From contig URSA01000001.1 in the NCBI GenBank assembly GCA_900550475.1, forward strand, positions 1 through 64,000: 64,000 nucleotides of DNA, written 5' to 3'. The DNA is from an uncultured Lachnospiraceae bacterium. GTDB taxonomy: Bacteria > Bacillota > Clostridia > Lachnospirales > Lachnospiraceae. The position numbers and the translations under genes were made by a program. The notes beneath the pieces are model-generated. The model had not been told where the DNA came from. It made no database searches and saw only the letters and a list, made by a program, of their open reading frames with translations. Of this stretch, positions 34,709-42,906 are shown piece by piece (position 1 is the first letter of the stretch; each line of letters opens with the position of its first letter).

Positions 34709-35473
34709 ATGAAGTATTATGAGAATTTGCTGGAAAAGGGATACTTTACGAGAAATCAACTGATAGAAATTGCAGGAACAGCGGGGGCTGCAAACAGTAT
34801 TATTTATGATTACCAGACGAAAGGTCTTATTGAAAAAGTAAAAAGAAATTTTTATGTGGTAATCAGTTTAGAGACAAAACAACCGGTTCTTTCACGCTAT
34901 CAGATAGGGGCAAATTTGTTTTCGGATGCCTGTATCACGCACCATAGCGCCTTTGAGGTTTATGGTTATGGAAGTCAAGTGTTCTATGAATGCTTTGTAG
35001 CAACTGATAAGAGATTTTTGGATTTTGAATATGATGGGGTGGTGTATCGCCGGGTAGAACGTAAGCCTGAGATAGAGGTGATACAGCAAGGCAATATGTG
35101 TATTACATCCATGGAACAGACAGTGGTAGACAGCATACGTGACTTTGAAAAGATAGCAGGGCTGGAAGAAGTAATAAGATGCATGATGCTCATTCCGAGC
35201 TTAAATGAACAGAAGGTGCTGGCATGTCTTGCCAGAAATCATAATGGATTTTTGTATCAGAAGTGTGGATATGTTTTTGAGGAGTTGAAAGAAGAATTTA
35301 GATTTTCAGCTGATTTTTTTGCTGTGTGTGAAGCTCATTCTTCCGGCGCAAAGAGATATTTGATGAAGGAATCAAAGAATACTGTGTATTGCGAGAAATG
35401 GAAGCTTTATGTTCCGCCATCATTAAAAGGACTGATAGATAAAGGGGTAGGGGATTATGATGCAATTGGATAG
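34709..35473 (+). CDS. abiEi: AbiEi-type antitoxin / transcriptional repressor
   Basis: 254-residue antitoxin of a type IV toxin-antitoxin pair. The N-terminal winged helix (KGYFTRNQLIEIAGTAGAAN, then YQTKGLIEKVKRNFYVV) is the DNA-binding part. The rest resembles the AbiEi antitoxin domain (ITHHSAFEVYG; TSMEQTVVDSIRDFEKIAGL). AT-rich codons (AGA, ATA, TTT) set it apart from its neighbours and suggest transfer. The toxin gene overlaps its end by 17 bp. Tandem operator repeats precede it. Confidence 0.85.
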   Translation: MKYYENLLEKGYFTRNQLIEIAGTAGAANSIIYDYQTKGLIEKVKRNFYVVISLETKQPVLSRYQIGANLFSDACITHHSAFEVYGYGSQVFYECFVATDKRFLDFEYDGVVYRRVERKPEIEVIQQGNMCITSMEQTVVDSIRDFEKIAGLEEVIRCMMLIPSLNEQKVLACLARNHNGFLYQKCGYVFEELKEEFRFSADFFAVCEAHSSGAKRYLMKESKNTVYCEKWKLYVPPSLKGLIDKGVGDYDAIG

Positions 35474-36143
35474 ACTGTCACTCGGCAGAATGGCAAAAGA
35501 ATTAGGTTTCATAAGAGATACATTGGAGAAAGTTTGCCGTTTGGCGGATGTGCTTAGGTTTATGGAATCGGATGGACTCTTGTCAGAGGCGATTGCCCTG
35601 AAGGGAGGAACCGCAATCAACCTTACTATTTTTGATTTGCCAAGATTATCAGTGGATATTGATTTAGATTATTGCAGAAGTATTGACAGAGAGAAAATGC
35701 TTGCAGATAGGGATATTATTACAGATAAAATCAGCAAGTATATGAGTGCAAACGGATACATGTTGAGTCCTAAATCAAAGAATTATCATGCTTTGGATTC
35801 CTTTGTGTACGAATATGTAAATTGTGGTGGTGTGAAAGATAATATAAAAATTGAAATAAATTATATGCTTCGTTGTCATGCTCTGCCTGTGGCAAGAAGG
35901 GTGGTAAAGCTGCCTTGGAATGAAGAAAAACTTACGGTACTTTCAGTGGCGCCTTTGGAGATATTTGCTTCTAAAACAGTTGCGTTACTTACGAGGACTG
36001 CACCGCGAGATTTATATGATATGTATAATATGGTCAAATATGGACTGTTTGATGAAAGTGAAGAAGCGATGCTCCGCAAGTGTGCTGTGTTTTACAGTGC
36101 AAAACCGATACAATCGGATTGCGCTGCGGCTTTTTTGAGGTGA
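35457..36143 (+). CDS. abiEii: AbiEii nucleotidyltransferase toxin
   Basis: 228-residue toxin of the AbiEii/AbiGii family, nucleotidyltransferases that stop growth and can abort phage infection. The NTase core is KGGTAINLTIFDLP followed by LSVDIDLDY (about 43-67), giving G-G-T...D-x-D. The later family motif is ASKTVALLTRTAPRDLYDMYNM. It has the same AT-rich composition as the antitoxin. The start is ATG 35457 or the next codon. An alpha/beta hydrolase follows 5 bp after. Confidence 0.88.
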   Translation: MMQLDRLSLGRMAKELGFIRDTLEKVCRLADVLRFMESDGLLSEAIALKGGTAINLTIFDLPRLSVDIDLDYCRSIDREKMLADRDIITDKISKYMSANGYMLSPKSKNYHALDSFVYEYVNCGGVKDNIKIEINYMLRCHALPVARRVVKLPWNEEKLTVLSVAPLEIFASKTVALLTRTAPRDLYDMYNMVKYGLFDESEEAMLRKCAVFYSAKPIQSDCAAAFLR

Positions 36144-36148
36144 AAAAT

Positions 36149-37021
36149 ATGGTATATTTTTTGATTGCTTTTGTTGTGTGTATGGTGTTGTTTATCGGTG
36201 CTTTTGTTTTAAACGCCGTAATGTTCCGTCCATTTCGGACGAAAGCACCGGTGCAGGAGTCTGATGGACATATTGTATATTTTACAAGCGGGCGGAACCG
36301 GCTGACGGGACTGGTTCTGAACGAGGAGGGCACAAAAGGACTGATTATCCTGGCACATGGCATGAGTACGGACATCCGCTACCACCTTCCCGAATTGCAC
36401 TATTTTGCGGAACAGGACTACAAGGTATTTGCGTTTGAGTACAGCGGATACCGTGGAAGCACCGGCCATTTCTTCGGGTTTTCACAGGCGGCGCTGGATG
36501 TAAAATGCGCCATTGACTTTATGGACGACGGCACTCTGCCGGTGATTCTGGCAGGACACAGCATGGGAGCCTATGCCGTATGTGCCGCTTTACAGTGCAC
36601 AAGTCATTCTGTTAGAAAAGTGATCGCCTATGCACCCTTTCATTCTCCCCGGGAAGCGATAGCGGAATATGCAAAGGGCTTTGTGAAACGCGGAAAGCTA
36701 TTATCCGGTATCATCATGGGAATGCAATGGGTGATTTTTGGCAAAAATGCAAACCTGAGTGCCGCAGAGGGACTGATCCGTTCCGGGACGCCTGCATTGA
36801 TCCTGCAGGGCAGCGAGGATGAGGAAGTACCCTGCGACGGGTGCTCCTTATATGCCCATCGGGAGGAATTGTCCCATGCAAACGCGGTATTCAGGCTGAT
36901 CCGGGATCCGGAGAGCAACAGGCATATGACGGTTGTCCGCAAATCAAGAACTTACGAGGTCAACCGGGACACCATGGCATTTGTGGATGATTTTTTGAAA
37001 CTTATTCCTTGTTCCCCGTGA
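36149..37021 (+). CDS. Membrane-anchored alpha/beta hydrolase
   Basis: 290-residue serine hydrolase with an N-terminal membrane helix (VYFLIAFVVCMVLFIGAFVL). The oxyanion/nucleophile parts are LIILAHGMS near 78 and the elbow LAGHSMGAYAV, with serine near 140. A catalytic aspartate is likely in LQGSEDEEVP. The substrate is unknown. The start is ATG 36149 with GAGGTG upstream; the ORF from 36080 lies inside the toxin gene. Its 3' end overlaps the convergent ATC-hydrolase-family gene by 20 bp. Composition is richer in GC than the abiE pair. Confidence 0.85.
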   Translation: MVYFLIAFVVCMVLFIGAFVLNAVMFRPFRTKAPVQESDGHIVYFTSGRNRLTGLVLNEEGTKGLIILAHGMSTDIRYHLPELHYFAEQDYKVFAFEYSGYRGSTGHFFGFSQAALDVKCAIDFMDDGTLPVILAGHSMGAYAVCAALQCTSHSVRKVIAYAPFHSPREAIAEYAKGFVKRGKLLSGIIMGMQWVIFGKNANLSAAEGLIRSGTPALILQGSEDEEVPCDGCSLYAHREELSHANAVFRLIRDPESNRHMTVVRKSRTYEVNRDTMAFVDDFLKLIPCSP

Positions 37022-37628
37022 TATAGTAGTCGCAGTACGCACCGCCGGCGGCAAGGGTCTGCTCCCGGTGCAGCACGCCGTGCTGGAGCGTGATCATAAC
37101 CTCGTCCAACTCACAGAACAGGGGCATCAGTTCTTTTACATCCAGCTTTTCCGCATAGGAACAGATGGGACAGCGGGTGATGCGGTAATAGCAGGCGCCC
37201 TCATGGGGCTGCCCCACAAAATCCACTTTGAAGGAATTGGGGTATTGCTTTTCCTTTTCCGGGGTATACCAGTGGAAGTATTTAACAATGTTCTTTTTGT
37301 TCTCCGCCTTTCCTTTTTCCGTATTCAGGTCGGTTCTGCCGAAATACCATTTGATGTGGTAGAGCGAGCGCCGCATCATTTCCTGTACGGTTTTTGGGGG
37401 AATCTTTTTGTCACTTGCCACATACGGAGCGACAAATGCCAGCGCGAACAGCTCGTTGTACGCCATGGGGTTATCGTCGCCGATGTCGTCCGCCTTTTCC
37501 ACCAGCTCCCGGTAGACCTTCTTGCTTTTCTTCATAATCTCTGCGGCATACTGTTTGCCGTATTTCTCAGCCAGCACCTTTTTCATGGAGCCCTTGAACA
37601 TAAAAAAATAAAATCCGTTATATTTCAT
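37002..37628 (-). CDS. L-2-amino-thiazoline-4-carboxylic acid hydrolase family protein
   Basis: 208-residue protein matching the ATC-hydrolase family in its C-terminal half: ITRCPICSYAEKLDVKEL, then a Cys-containing FCELDEVMITLQ and a final GGAYCDYYITG. Family members cleave a C-N/C-S ring substrate on the way to cysteine, but many homologues are untested. The start is the ATG complementary to 37626-37628 behind AGAGGA. It overlaps the end of the TetR gene by 11 bp, so they form one minus-strand operon. Confidence 0.75.
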   Translation of the reverse strand: MKYNGFYFFMFKGSMKKVLAEKYGKQYAAEIMKKSKKVYRELVEKADDIGDDNPMAYNELFALAFVAPYVASDKKIPPKTVQEMMRRSLYHIKWYFGRTDLNTEKGKAENKKNIVKYFHWYTPEKEKQYPNSFKVDFVGQPHEGACYYRITRCPICSYAEKLDVKELMPLFCELDEVMITLQHGVLHREQTLAAGGAYCDYYITGNKE

Positions 37629-38259
37629 ATGAATCCTCTTTTTTTTGCAGCTTGTCTGCAGAATCAAAAAGTGCGACCCAGCCGCCGAAGTGGTAGGTCA
37701 TCAGTGCGCTCATGTATTTTTCGGCAGTTTCCCGGTCGGGGCAGTCTGTGACGATACGGCGGTAGCTGTCGAATTGCGAGGAAATCAGAAGTCCCAGCAG
37801 TTTTTCATCCACATCGGTATAACCGGTGCTGTGAAAGAAGGAGATGCTTTCCTCAATTTTGTTGTTTACGATCATGTCAAAATAATGCTCAAGACTGCTG
37901 CCCGCGCTCCCGTAGAAGAGCAGTGCGGCCTTCCGGTAGTGTGAAAAGATCAGATGCAGGATGGCTGCCGATTCTTCCTGCATGGAGGTCTTTAACTGTG
38001 CCATGGGATCCGTTCCCGCATCGGCGTAATAATCCGCCCGGATATCCTGAAACGTTGCCTCGATATCGTCCAAAAACGGCTTCAGCAGGCTTAAGAACAG
38101 TGCATCCTTCGATTTGTAGCGGGTCTGGATCGCCCCCACCGTGACACCGGCTTTCTCTGCAATTTTCCTTAACGACGCCCCCATGTAGCCCTTGGCTGAA
38201 AACTCCGCAAACGCTGATGTAATGATCTTATCGTCCAGCGAGTAATCCCTAAGCGCCAT
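37618..38259 (-). CDS. TetR family transcriptional regulator
   Basis: 213-residue TetR-type repressor. The N-terminal HTH reads ITSAFAEFSAKGYMGASLRK, then IAEKAGVTVGAIQTRYKSKD. The C-terminal ligand domain is helical and unassigned. It is the first gene of a two-gene operon with the ATC-hydrolase-family protein. A 28-bp palindrome overlaps its promoter, so autorepression is very likely. Confidence 0.92.
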   Translation of the reverse strand: MALRDYSLDDKIITSAFAEFSAKGYMGASLRKIAEKAGVTVGAIQTRYKSKDALFLSLLKPFLDDIEATFQDIRADYYADAGTDPMAQLKTSMQEESAAILHLIFSHYRKAALLFYGSAGSSLEHYFDMIVNNKIEESISFFHSTGYTDVDEKLLGLLISSQFDSYRRIVTDCPDRETAEKYMSALMTYHFGGWVALFDSADKLQKKEDSYEI

Positions 38260-38284
38260 AGCTTCACCTCGTTTCTTTTAATTA

Positions 38285-38312
38285 ATTACACTGTAATCGA
38301 TTACGGTGTAAT
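38285..38312. promoter_or_regulatory. 28-bp palindromic TetR operator
   Basis: ATTACACTGTAATC meets GATTACGGTGTAAT around a central ATCGAT; only one base pair breaks the symmetry. It overlaps the end of the TATAAT box and the start point of the tetR promoter. Confidence 0.88.
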
Positions 38313-38339
38313 TATAGCAGAACAAAAAAACTCTGTCAA
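38311..38339 (-). promoter_or_regulatory. Consensus promoter for tetR operon
   Basis: On the minus strand: TTGACA, 17-bp spacer, TATAAT, an exact sigma-A consensus. Strength of this kind needs tight repression, which the overlapping palindrome can give. Confidence 0.9.
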
Positions 38340-38350
38340 GGAGACGGAAT

Positions 38351-38380
38351 TCGACAAGCATATGGGATATTTTGTATGAT
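38351..38380 (+). promoter_or_regulatory. Candidate promoter for the LytTR regulator
   Basis: TCGACA, 18-bp spacer, TATGAT, about 37 bp before the ATG and divergent from the tetR promoter. Confidence 0.5.
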
Positions 38381-38416
38381 AGAAAGCAGATTCAGGTGAA
38401 GAGAAGGGTGTTTGAA

Positions 38417-39115
38417 ATGAGGTATAAAATTGCAATCTGTGATGACTCCGATGCGGACAGACAGTACATATGGAATATGGTAAACGCATGGGCGGCTGCG
38501 GCAGGGCATACGGTGCATACGGACACCTTTCCTTCCGCAGAGAATTTCTTGTTCTGCTACGAGGAGGAGAGTGATTACGATATTTTGCTGCTTGACATTG
38601 AGATGGGGGAAATGGACGGCGTTACCATGGCAAAGAAGCTGCGGGAGAATAACGATACGATCCAGATCATTTTCATTACGGGGTACTCCGACTATATCTC
38701 GGAGGGCTACGAGGTGGCGGCGCTCCATTATCTGATGAAGCCGGTCAGGGAGGAAAAACTCTGCGATGTGCTGGATCGCGCGGCGGAAAAGCTCTCCAAA
38801 AACGAAAAAGTCCTGAATCTGGGGACAAACGGGGAGATGGTGCGTGTGCCGGTTTACCAGATCCGATATGCGGATGTGTTCGGCAACTATGTCACCGTAC
38901 ATGCCCGGTCTGATGTGACCGTCAAAATGACGCTGGGCGAGCTTACAAAACAGTTGGATGACCGCTTTTACCGCGTGGGGCGTTCTGCGATCGTCGATCT
39001 GACACAGGTCAGCCGTGTTACAAGGGCGGAGATAAAGTTAAACGACGGAACCGCCATCCCGCTTCCGAGGGGAGCGTACGAGGGCATCAACCGCGCGATT
39101 ATCAACATGAGGTGA
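38417..39115 (+). CDS. LytTR-family response regulator
   Basis: 232-residue regulator. The receiver has YKIAICDDSDADR and a phospho-aspartate in ILLLDIEMGEMDG, near residue 58. The C-terminal LytTR DNA-binding domain contains IRYADVFGNYVTVH and FYRVGRSAIVDLTQVSRV. The ATG 38417 is used; an upstream in-frame ATG at 38372 lacks an RBS. Such regulators usually sit with a GHKL kinase and a peptide ABC exporter. The kinase is missing here and the exporter is broken. Confidence 0.9.
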   Translation: MRYKIAICDDSDADRQYIWNMVNAWAAAAGHTVHTDTFPSAENFLFCYEEESDYDILLLDIEMGEMDGVTMAKKLRENNDTIQIIFITGYSDYISEGYEVAALHYLMKPVREEKLCDVLDRAAEKLSKNEKVLNLGTNGEMVRVPVYQIRYADVFGNYVTVHARSDVTVKMTLGELTKQLDDRFYRVGRSAIVDLTQVSRVTRAEIKLNDGTAIPLPRGAYEGINRAIINMR

Positions 39116-39120
39116 AGAGA

Positions 39121-40063
39121 ATGGGATTGTTTTCAAAGAGGATTGACGGTCAGCCTGTTCACCCAAAAGGTTTCCGGCACCGCATATGCGTTTTTAAACA
39201 ATCTCTTATTTGCACTGGCGCTGCTGGCTGTCATGGGGATCATCATCTGGGGCGGCGCAAAGTGTACGCACCTTTACAATACCAAGGAATCTGCCCTGGC
39301 AGACGAGGCCACGCTGGGGAACCGGCTGTTCTGCGCCTATGTTGACCTGTGCAAGGAGCCGGAGCGACGATTGGATATCCGCACCTATAACCAGCAGAAC
39401 GTGACCTCGCATTTTCTTTCCTCCTGTGCGTTTGCAAACGGAGGCGCCTTTGACCGGCTGAACAAGGGGCGCTATGGTCTGCTCAATGCGGTGGGCGGGG
39501 GAATCGGAGCGGTGTTTACCGGCTTTGTCTATGTTTTTGCGTGTCTGAAGGCATGGGCGGGCGCCTTTGCCATCGGCTCGGTGACCCAGTATGTGGGCGC
39601 GGTCACTTCGCTTTCGGGCAATATCGGTGCTGTTCTGGAATATGCGGATCAGATCCGTAACAATCACCGCTTTCTGAAGCTGACCTATGAATTGCTGGAT
39701 ACAAAGAATGAGATGTATCAGGGCAGCCTGACCACGGAGAAAAGGGCGGACAGACAGTACGAGGTGGAGTTTCGGGATGTTTCCTTCTATAAGGATGCTC
39801 CTTTTATCATTCTGGATGAGCCCACCGCCGCGCTGGATCCGATTGCGGAGGCTGAGATATACAGTAAGTTCAATGACATCGCGGGCGATAAGACCGCCAT
39901 CTATATTTCACACCGCCTGTCCTCCTGCAAATTCTGCGACGAGATTGCCGTGTTCTGCGAGGGAAAGGTCATCCAACAGGGCTCCCCTACGGAGTTGGTT
40001 GCGGATGAGGGCAGAAAATATTTTGAACTCTGGCACGCGCAGGCGCAGTATTATACGGCATAA
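39121..40063 (+). pseudogene. Remnant of a peptide-type ABC exporter (internal deletion)
   Basis: An open frame (from about 39143, TTG) encodes part of an exporter: membrane segments (LFALALLAVMGIIIWGGA; VFTGFVYVFACLKAWAGAF) and then the start of an ATPase domain, VEFRDVSFY. It jumps straight to KDAPFIILDEPTAALDPIAE and the H-loop YISHRLSS. Walker A, the Q-loop and the ABC signature, roughly 110 residues, are missing in frame. The first membrane segments are also gone; a likely original start, MGLFSKRI at 39121, is in another frame. It cannot be a working ATPase. Confidence 0.85.
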
Positions 40064-40077
40064 AATTGTAATAACTA

Positions 40078-40106
40078 TTGAAGAAATGTGTGTCAGGTGC
40101 TACAAT
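40078..40106 (+). promoter_or_regulatory. Promoter for the DUF4143 ATPase
   Basis: TTGAAG, 17-bp spacer, TACAAT, 48 bp before the ATG. Confidence 0.65.
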
Positions 40107-40153
40107 GTCATTACTAAAAAATGTGTATCAACACAAGAAACAGGAATGGAAAT

Positions 40154-41407
40154 ATGGAGATCAAGAGGGACAGATACCTTGAACAGTTAAAGATAAGAAA
40201 AGAGAATGGGATGATCAAAATCATCACAGGAATCAGAAGGTGTGGAAAATCATTCCTTTTATTTGTCCTGTTTAAGAAATTTTTATTGGAAAATGGCGTA
40301 GATAAGGAACATATCATAGAGATTGCCTTGGATGGGATTGAAAATGAGGAGTTAAGGGAACCGAAAAAGTGTTATCAGTATATCAAGGACGCAATGAAGG
40401 ATGACCAGAAGTATTATTTGCTTTTGGATGAAGTACAGTTTATGCCGCGGTTTGAGGAAGTACTGAACAGTCTGCTCCGTATCGGTAACCTTGATGTGTA
40501 TGTGACCGGAAGTAATTCCAAATTCCTGTCAAGTGATATTGTGACAGAATTCAGGGGCAGAGGAGATGAAATCAGAATATATCCTTTATCTTTTGCAGAA
40601 TTTTATGCAGCTTACAATGGAGAGTATGAAGATGCATGGGATGAATATATGACTTACGGCGGACTTCCGCAGGTTGCTCAATTTTCTGCCGAACGTCAAA
40701 AGGCGGAGTATCTGAAAAATATTTTTGTCAATGTTTATATCAAGGATGTAGTGGAGCGGAATAAGCTTCAAAATGTTGATGAGATTGGTACTTTGGTAGA
40801 TATTCTTGCCTCCGCCATAGGATCTCCTATCAATCCAACAAAAATATCAAATACCTTTAAGAGCGAACAGGGTATCTCTTATAGCAACAAAACCATATCC
40901 CGGCATATTGATTATCTGGCAGAGGCTTTTTTGATTTCTAAAGCGGAACGGTACGATATTAAAGGAAGAAAATATGTAGGCGCAAACCTGAAATATTATT
41001 TTTCGGATGCAGGACTCAGAAATGCCAGATTGAATTTCAGACAGCAGGAACCCACCCATATTATGGAAAACATCGTTTACAATGAGCTGCTGATCAGAGG
41101 CTATAATGTGGATGTGGGCATCGTAGAGATGTATGCAAAAAATGAGGAAGGAAAAACCACCCGTAAGCAGTTTGAAGTTGATTTTGTCGTCAATCAGGGC
41201 AGCCAGAGATATTATATCCAAGTGGCTTATGACATGACTTCCGAAGAAAAGCAGACGCAGGAACTTAATTCATTTAGAAATATACCGGATTCTTTCAAAA
41301 AGATTGTGATCGTAAACGGAACCCACAAGCCGTGGAGAAATGAGGAAGGCTTTGTGATCATGGGAATGAAGTATTTTTTGTTGAATGCGGATAGTCTGGA
41401 GTTTTGA
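40154..41407 (+). CDS. AAA/DUF4143 family ATPase
   Basis: 417-residue ATPase of the AAA_14-DUF4143 family, common in accessory regions and of unknown function. Walker A is TGIRRCGKSFLL near residue 25 and Walker B YYLLLDEVQF near 88. The DUF4143 part has YMTYGGLPQVAQF near 167 and the family's PD-(D/E)xK-like C-terminal segment (FEVDFVVNQGSQRYYIQVAY). AT-rich codon use, like abiE, suggests acquisition. ATG 40154 is preferred over 40121 because family members begin near MEIKRDRYL. Confidence 0.88.
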   Translation: MEIKRDRYLEQLKIRKENGMIKIITGIRRCGKSFLLFVLFKKFLLENGVDKEHIIEIALDGIENEELREPKKCYQYIKDAMKDDQKYYLLLDEVQFMPRFEEVLNSLLRIGNLDVYVTGSNSKFLSSDIVTEFRGRGDEIRIYPLSFAEFYAAYNGEYEDAWDEYMTYGGLPQVAQFSAERQKAEYLKNIFVNVYIKDVVERNKLQNVDEIGTLVDILASAIGSPINPTKISNTFKSEQGISYSNKTISRHIDYLAEAFLISKAERYDIKGRKYVGANLKYYFSDAGLRNARLNFRQQEPTHIMENIVYNELLIRGYNVDVGIVEMYAKNEEGKTTRKQFEVDFVVNQGSQRYYIQVAYDMTSEEKQTQELNSFRNIPDSFKKIVIVNGTHKPWRNEEGFVIMGMKYFLLNADSLEF

Positions 41408-41578
41408 CGAGCGTATAAAGTTCCCTGAATTCAGGTGCCGGATTAAAAATCTTAGGAAGGGAAGGGGAGGAGATCCGGTCGGGAATACAGAATATGGCAA
41501 AGAGATACGGCGCAGACGGCCTGGCAGACATTTTTCTACAATAATCTGCCGACGGAGTTCTGCGTCGATTTTTCTATG
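41408..41578. other. Gene-free stretch between the DUF4143 gene and the punA promoter
   Basis: No supportable gene. It contains a weak hairpin CGACG / CGTCG followed by ATTTTT (41548-41573), which could end the DUF4143 transcript. Confidence 0.4.
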
Positions 41579-41607
41579 TTGTTTTTGTGTTTCGCGGCTG
41601 ATATAAT
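41579..41607 (+). promoter_or_regulatory. Promoter for the nucleoside-salvage operon
   Basis: TTGTTT, 17-bp spacer, TATAAT, 25 bp before the punA TTG start. Confidence 0.65.
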
Positions 41608-41631
41608 GGAAAGAAAAGGGAGGGTTGACCT

Positions 41632-42453
41632 TTGAACAAAGTGTACGAAAAGCTGACAAACTGCCTTGAAAAGGTGAGGGAAAAAGTAGATTTTGTGCCC
41701 AGGGTGGCGCTGGTTTTGGGCTCAGGTCTGGGAGATTTTGCGGATAACATCAGAGTGGAGGCGGAGCTGCCTTACAGTGAGATCGAAGGCTTTCCAGTTT
41801 CGACGGTTCCGGGGCATGCCGGAAAATTCATCTTCGGGTATCTGGGAGAGGTTCCCATCGTATGTATGAAAGGGAGAGTCCACTTTTACGAAGGCTACGA
41901 TATTACGGATGTGGTGCTTCCGGTGCGCCTGATGAAGCTTCTGGGAGCGGAGATTCTTTTTCTGACAAACGCTTCCGGCGGTGTGAATCTCAATTTCCGT
42001 GCGGGGGATCTGATGCTCATTACGGATCAGATTTCCTGCTTTGTAAAGAATCCGCTCATGGGGCCTAATATCGACGAGCTGGGATGCAGATTCCCGGACA
42101 TGACCACCATTTACGACAAGGAGCTGCGCCGGATTTTAAAGAACAAGGCTTCGGAGAAGGGCATCGATTTAAAGGAGGGTGTTTACTTACAGCTTACCGG
42201 TCCTTCTTTTGAATCTGCGGCGGAGGTTCGCATGGCGCGGACGCTCGGGGCGGATGCAGTGGGCATGAGTACGGCGGTGGAGGCAATCGCCGCAAGGCAT
42301 ATGGGAATGCGCGTCTGCGGTGTTTCCTGCGTGTGCAATCCCGGAGCGGGGATCACGGAGAATCCGCTGACCCACGAGGAGGTACAGGAGGCGGCTGCCA
42401 AGGCGGCACCGTTATTTACAAAACTGTTGATTGAGAGCATTGCTGAATTTTAG
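41632..42453 (+). CDS. punA: Purine nucleoside phosphorylase (trimeric type)
   Basis: Splits purine nucleosides to base and (deoxy)ribose-1-phosphate. Motifs are VALVLGSGLGDFAD (phosphate loop), VPGHAGKFIFG, MKGRVHFYEGY, LTNASGGVNLNFRAGDLMLI and LTGPSFESAAEVRM. 273 residues fit family 2. It starts at TTG 41632 with GGGAGGG upstream. It begins an operon with cytidine deaminase and an amidohydrolase, all for nucleoside salvage. Confidence 0.95.
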   Translation: MNKVYEKLTNCLEKVREKVDFVPRVALVLGSGLGDFADNIRVEAELPYSEIEGFPVSTVPGHAGKFIFGYLGEVPIVCMKGRVHFYEGYDITDVVLPVRLMKLLGAEILFLTNASGGVNLNFRAGDLMLITDQISCFVKNPLMGPNIDELGCRFPDMTTIYDKELRRILKNKASEKGIDLKEGVYLQLTGPSFESAAEVRMARTLGADAVGMSTAVEAIAARHMGMRVCGVSCVCNPGAGITENPLTHEEVQEAAAKAAPLFTKLLIESIAEF

Positions 42454-42474
42454 GTATTTGCAGGAGGGTGACAG

Positions 42475-42906
42475 ATGACCGGGATCCTGACGAGAGAGCA
42501 GAAGAAAAACCTGATTGAGGCGGCGCTGCAGGCAAGGGAAGGGGCGTATATTCCCTATTCCGGATATGCGGTGGGCGCGGCAGTCCTCACGGAGGAGGGA
42601 AAGATTTACGCAGGCTGCAACATTGAAAATGCATCTTACGGGGCGACAAACTGTGCGGAGCGAACTGCTGTATTCAAGGCGGTCAGTGAGGGAGAGAGGC
42701 GTTTTGCCGCCATCGCCATTGCCGGAGGAAAGAAGGGGGATGCACCGGACGGATTTGCGTATCCCTGCGGAATCTGCAGACAGGTGTTAAGGGAGTTTGC
42801 CGGAGAGCGGTTTACGGTGGTTGTGGCAAAGAGCCCCGCAGAGTTTGAGGAGTATACCTTGGAAGAACTTTTACCCCATGGATTCGGAGGTGACAATCTT
42901 TTATGA
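42475..42906 (+). CDS. cdd: Cytidine deaminase
   Basis: Zinc deaminase turning (deoxy)cytidine into uridine. The active site is NCAERTAVF near residue 57 with the catalytic glutamate, plus the two cysteines of PCGICRQVL near 99; CNIENASYG precedes them. 143 residues, tetrameric type. The stop overlaps the next gene by 4 bp. Confidence 0.96.
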   Translation: MTGILTREQKKNLIEAALQAREGAYIPYSGYAVGAAVLTEEGKIYAGCNIENASYGATNCAERTAVFKAVSEGERRFAAIAIAGGKKGDAPDGFAYPCGICRQVLREFAGERFTVVVAKSPAEFEEYTLEELLPHGFGGDNLL

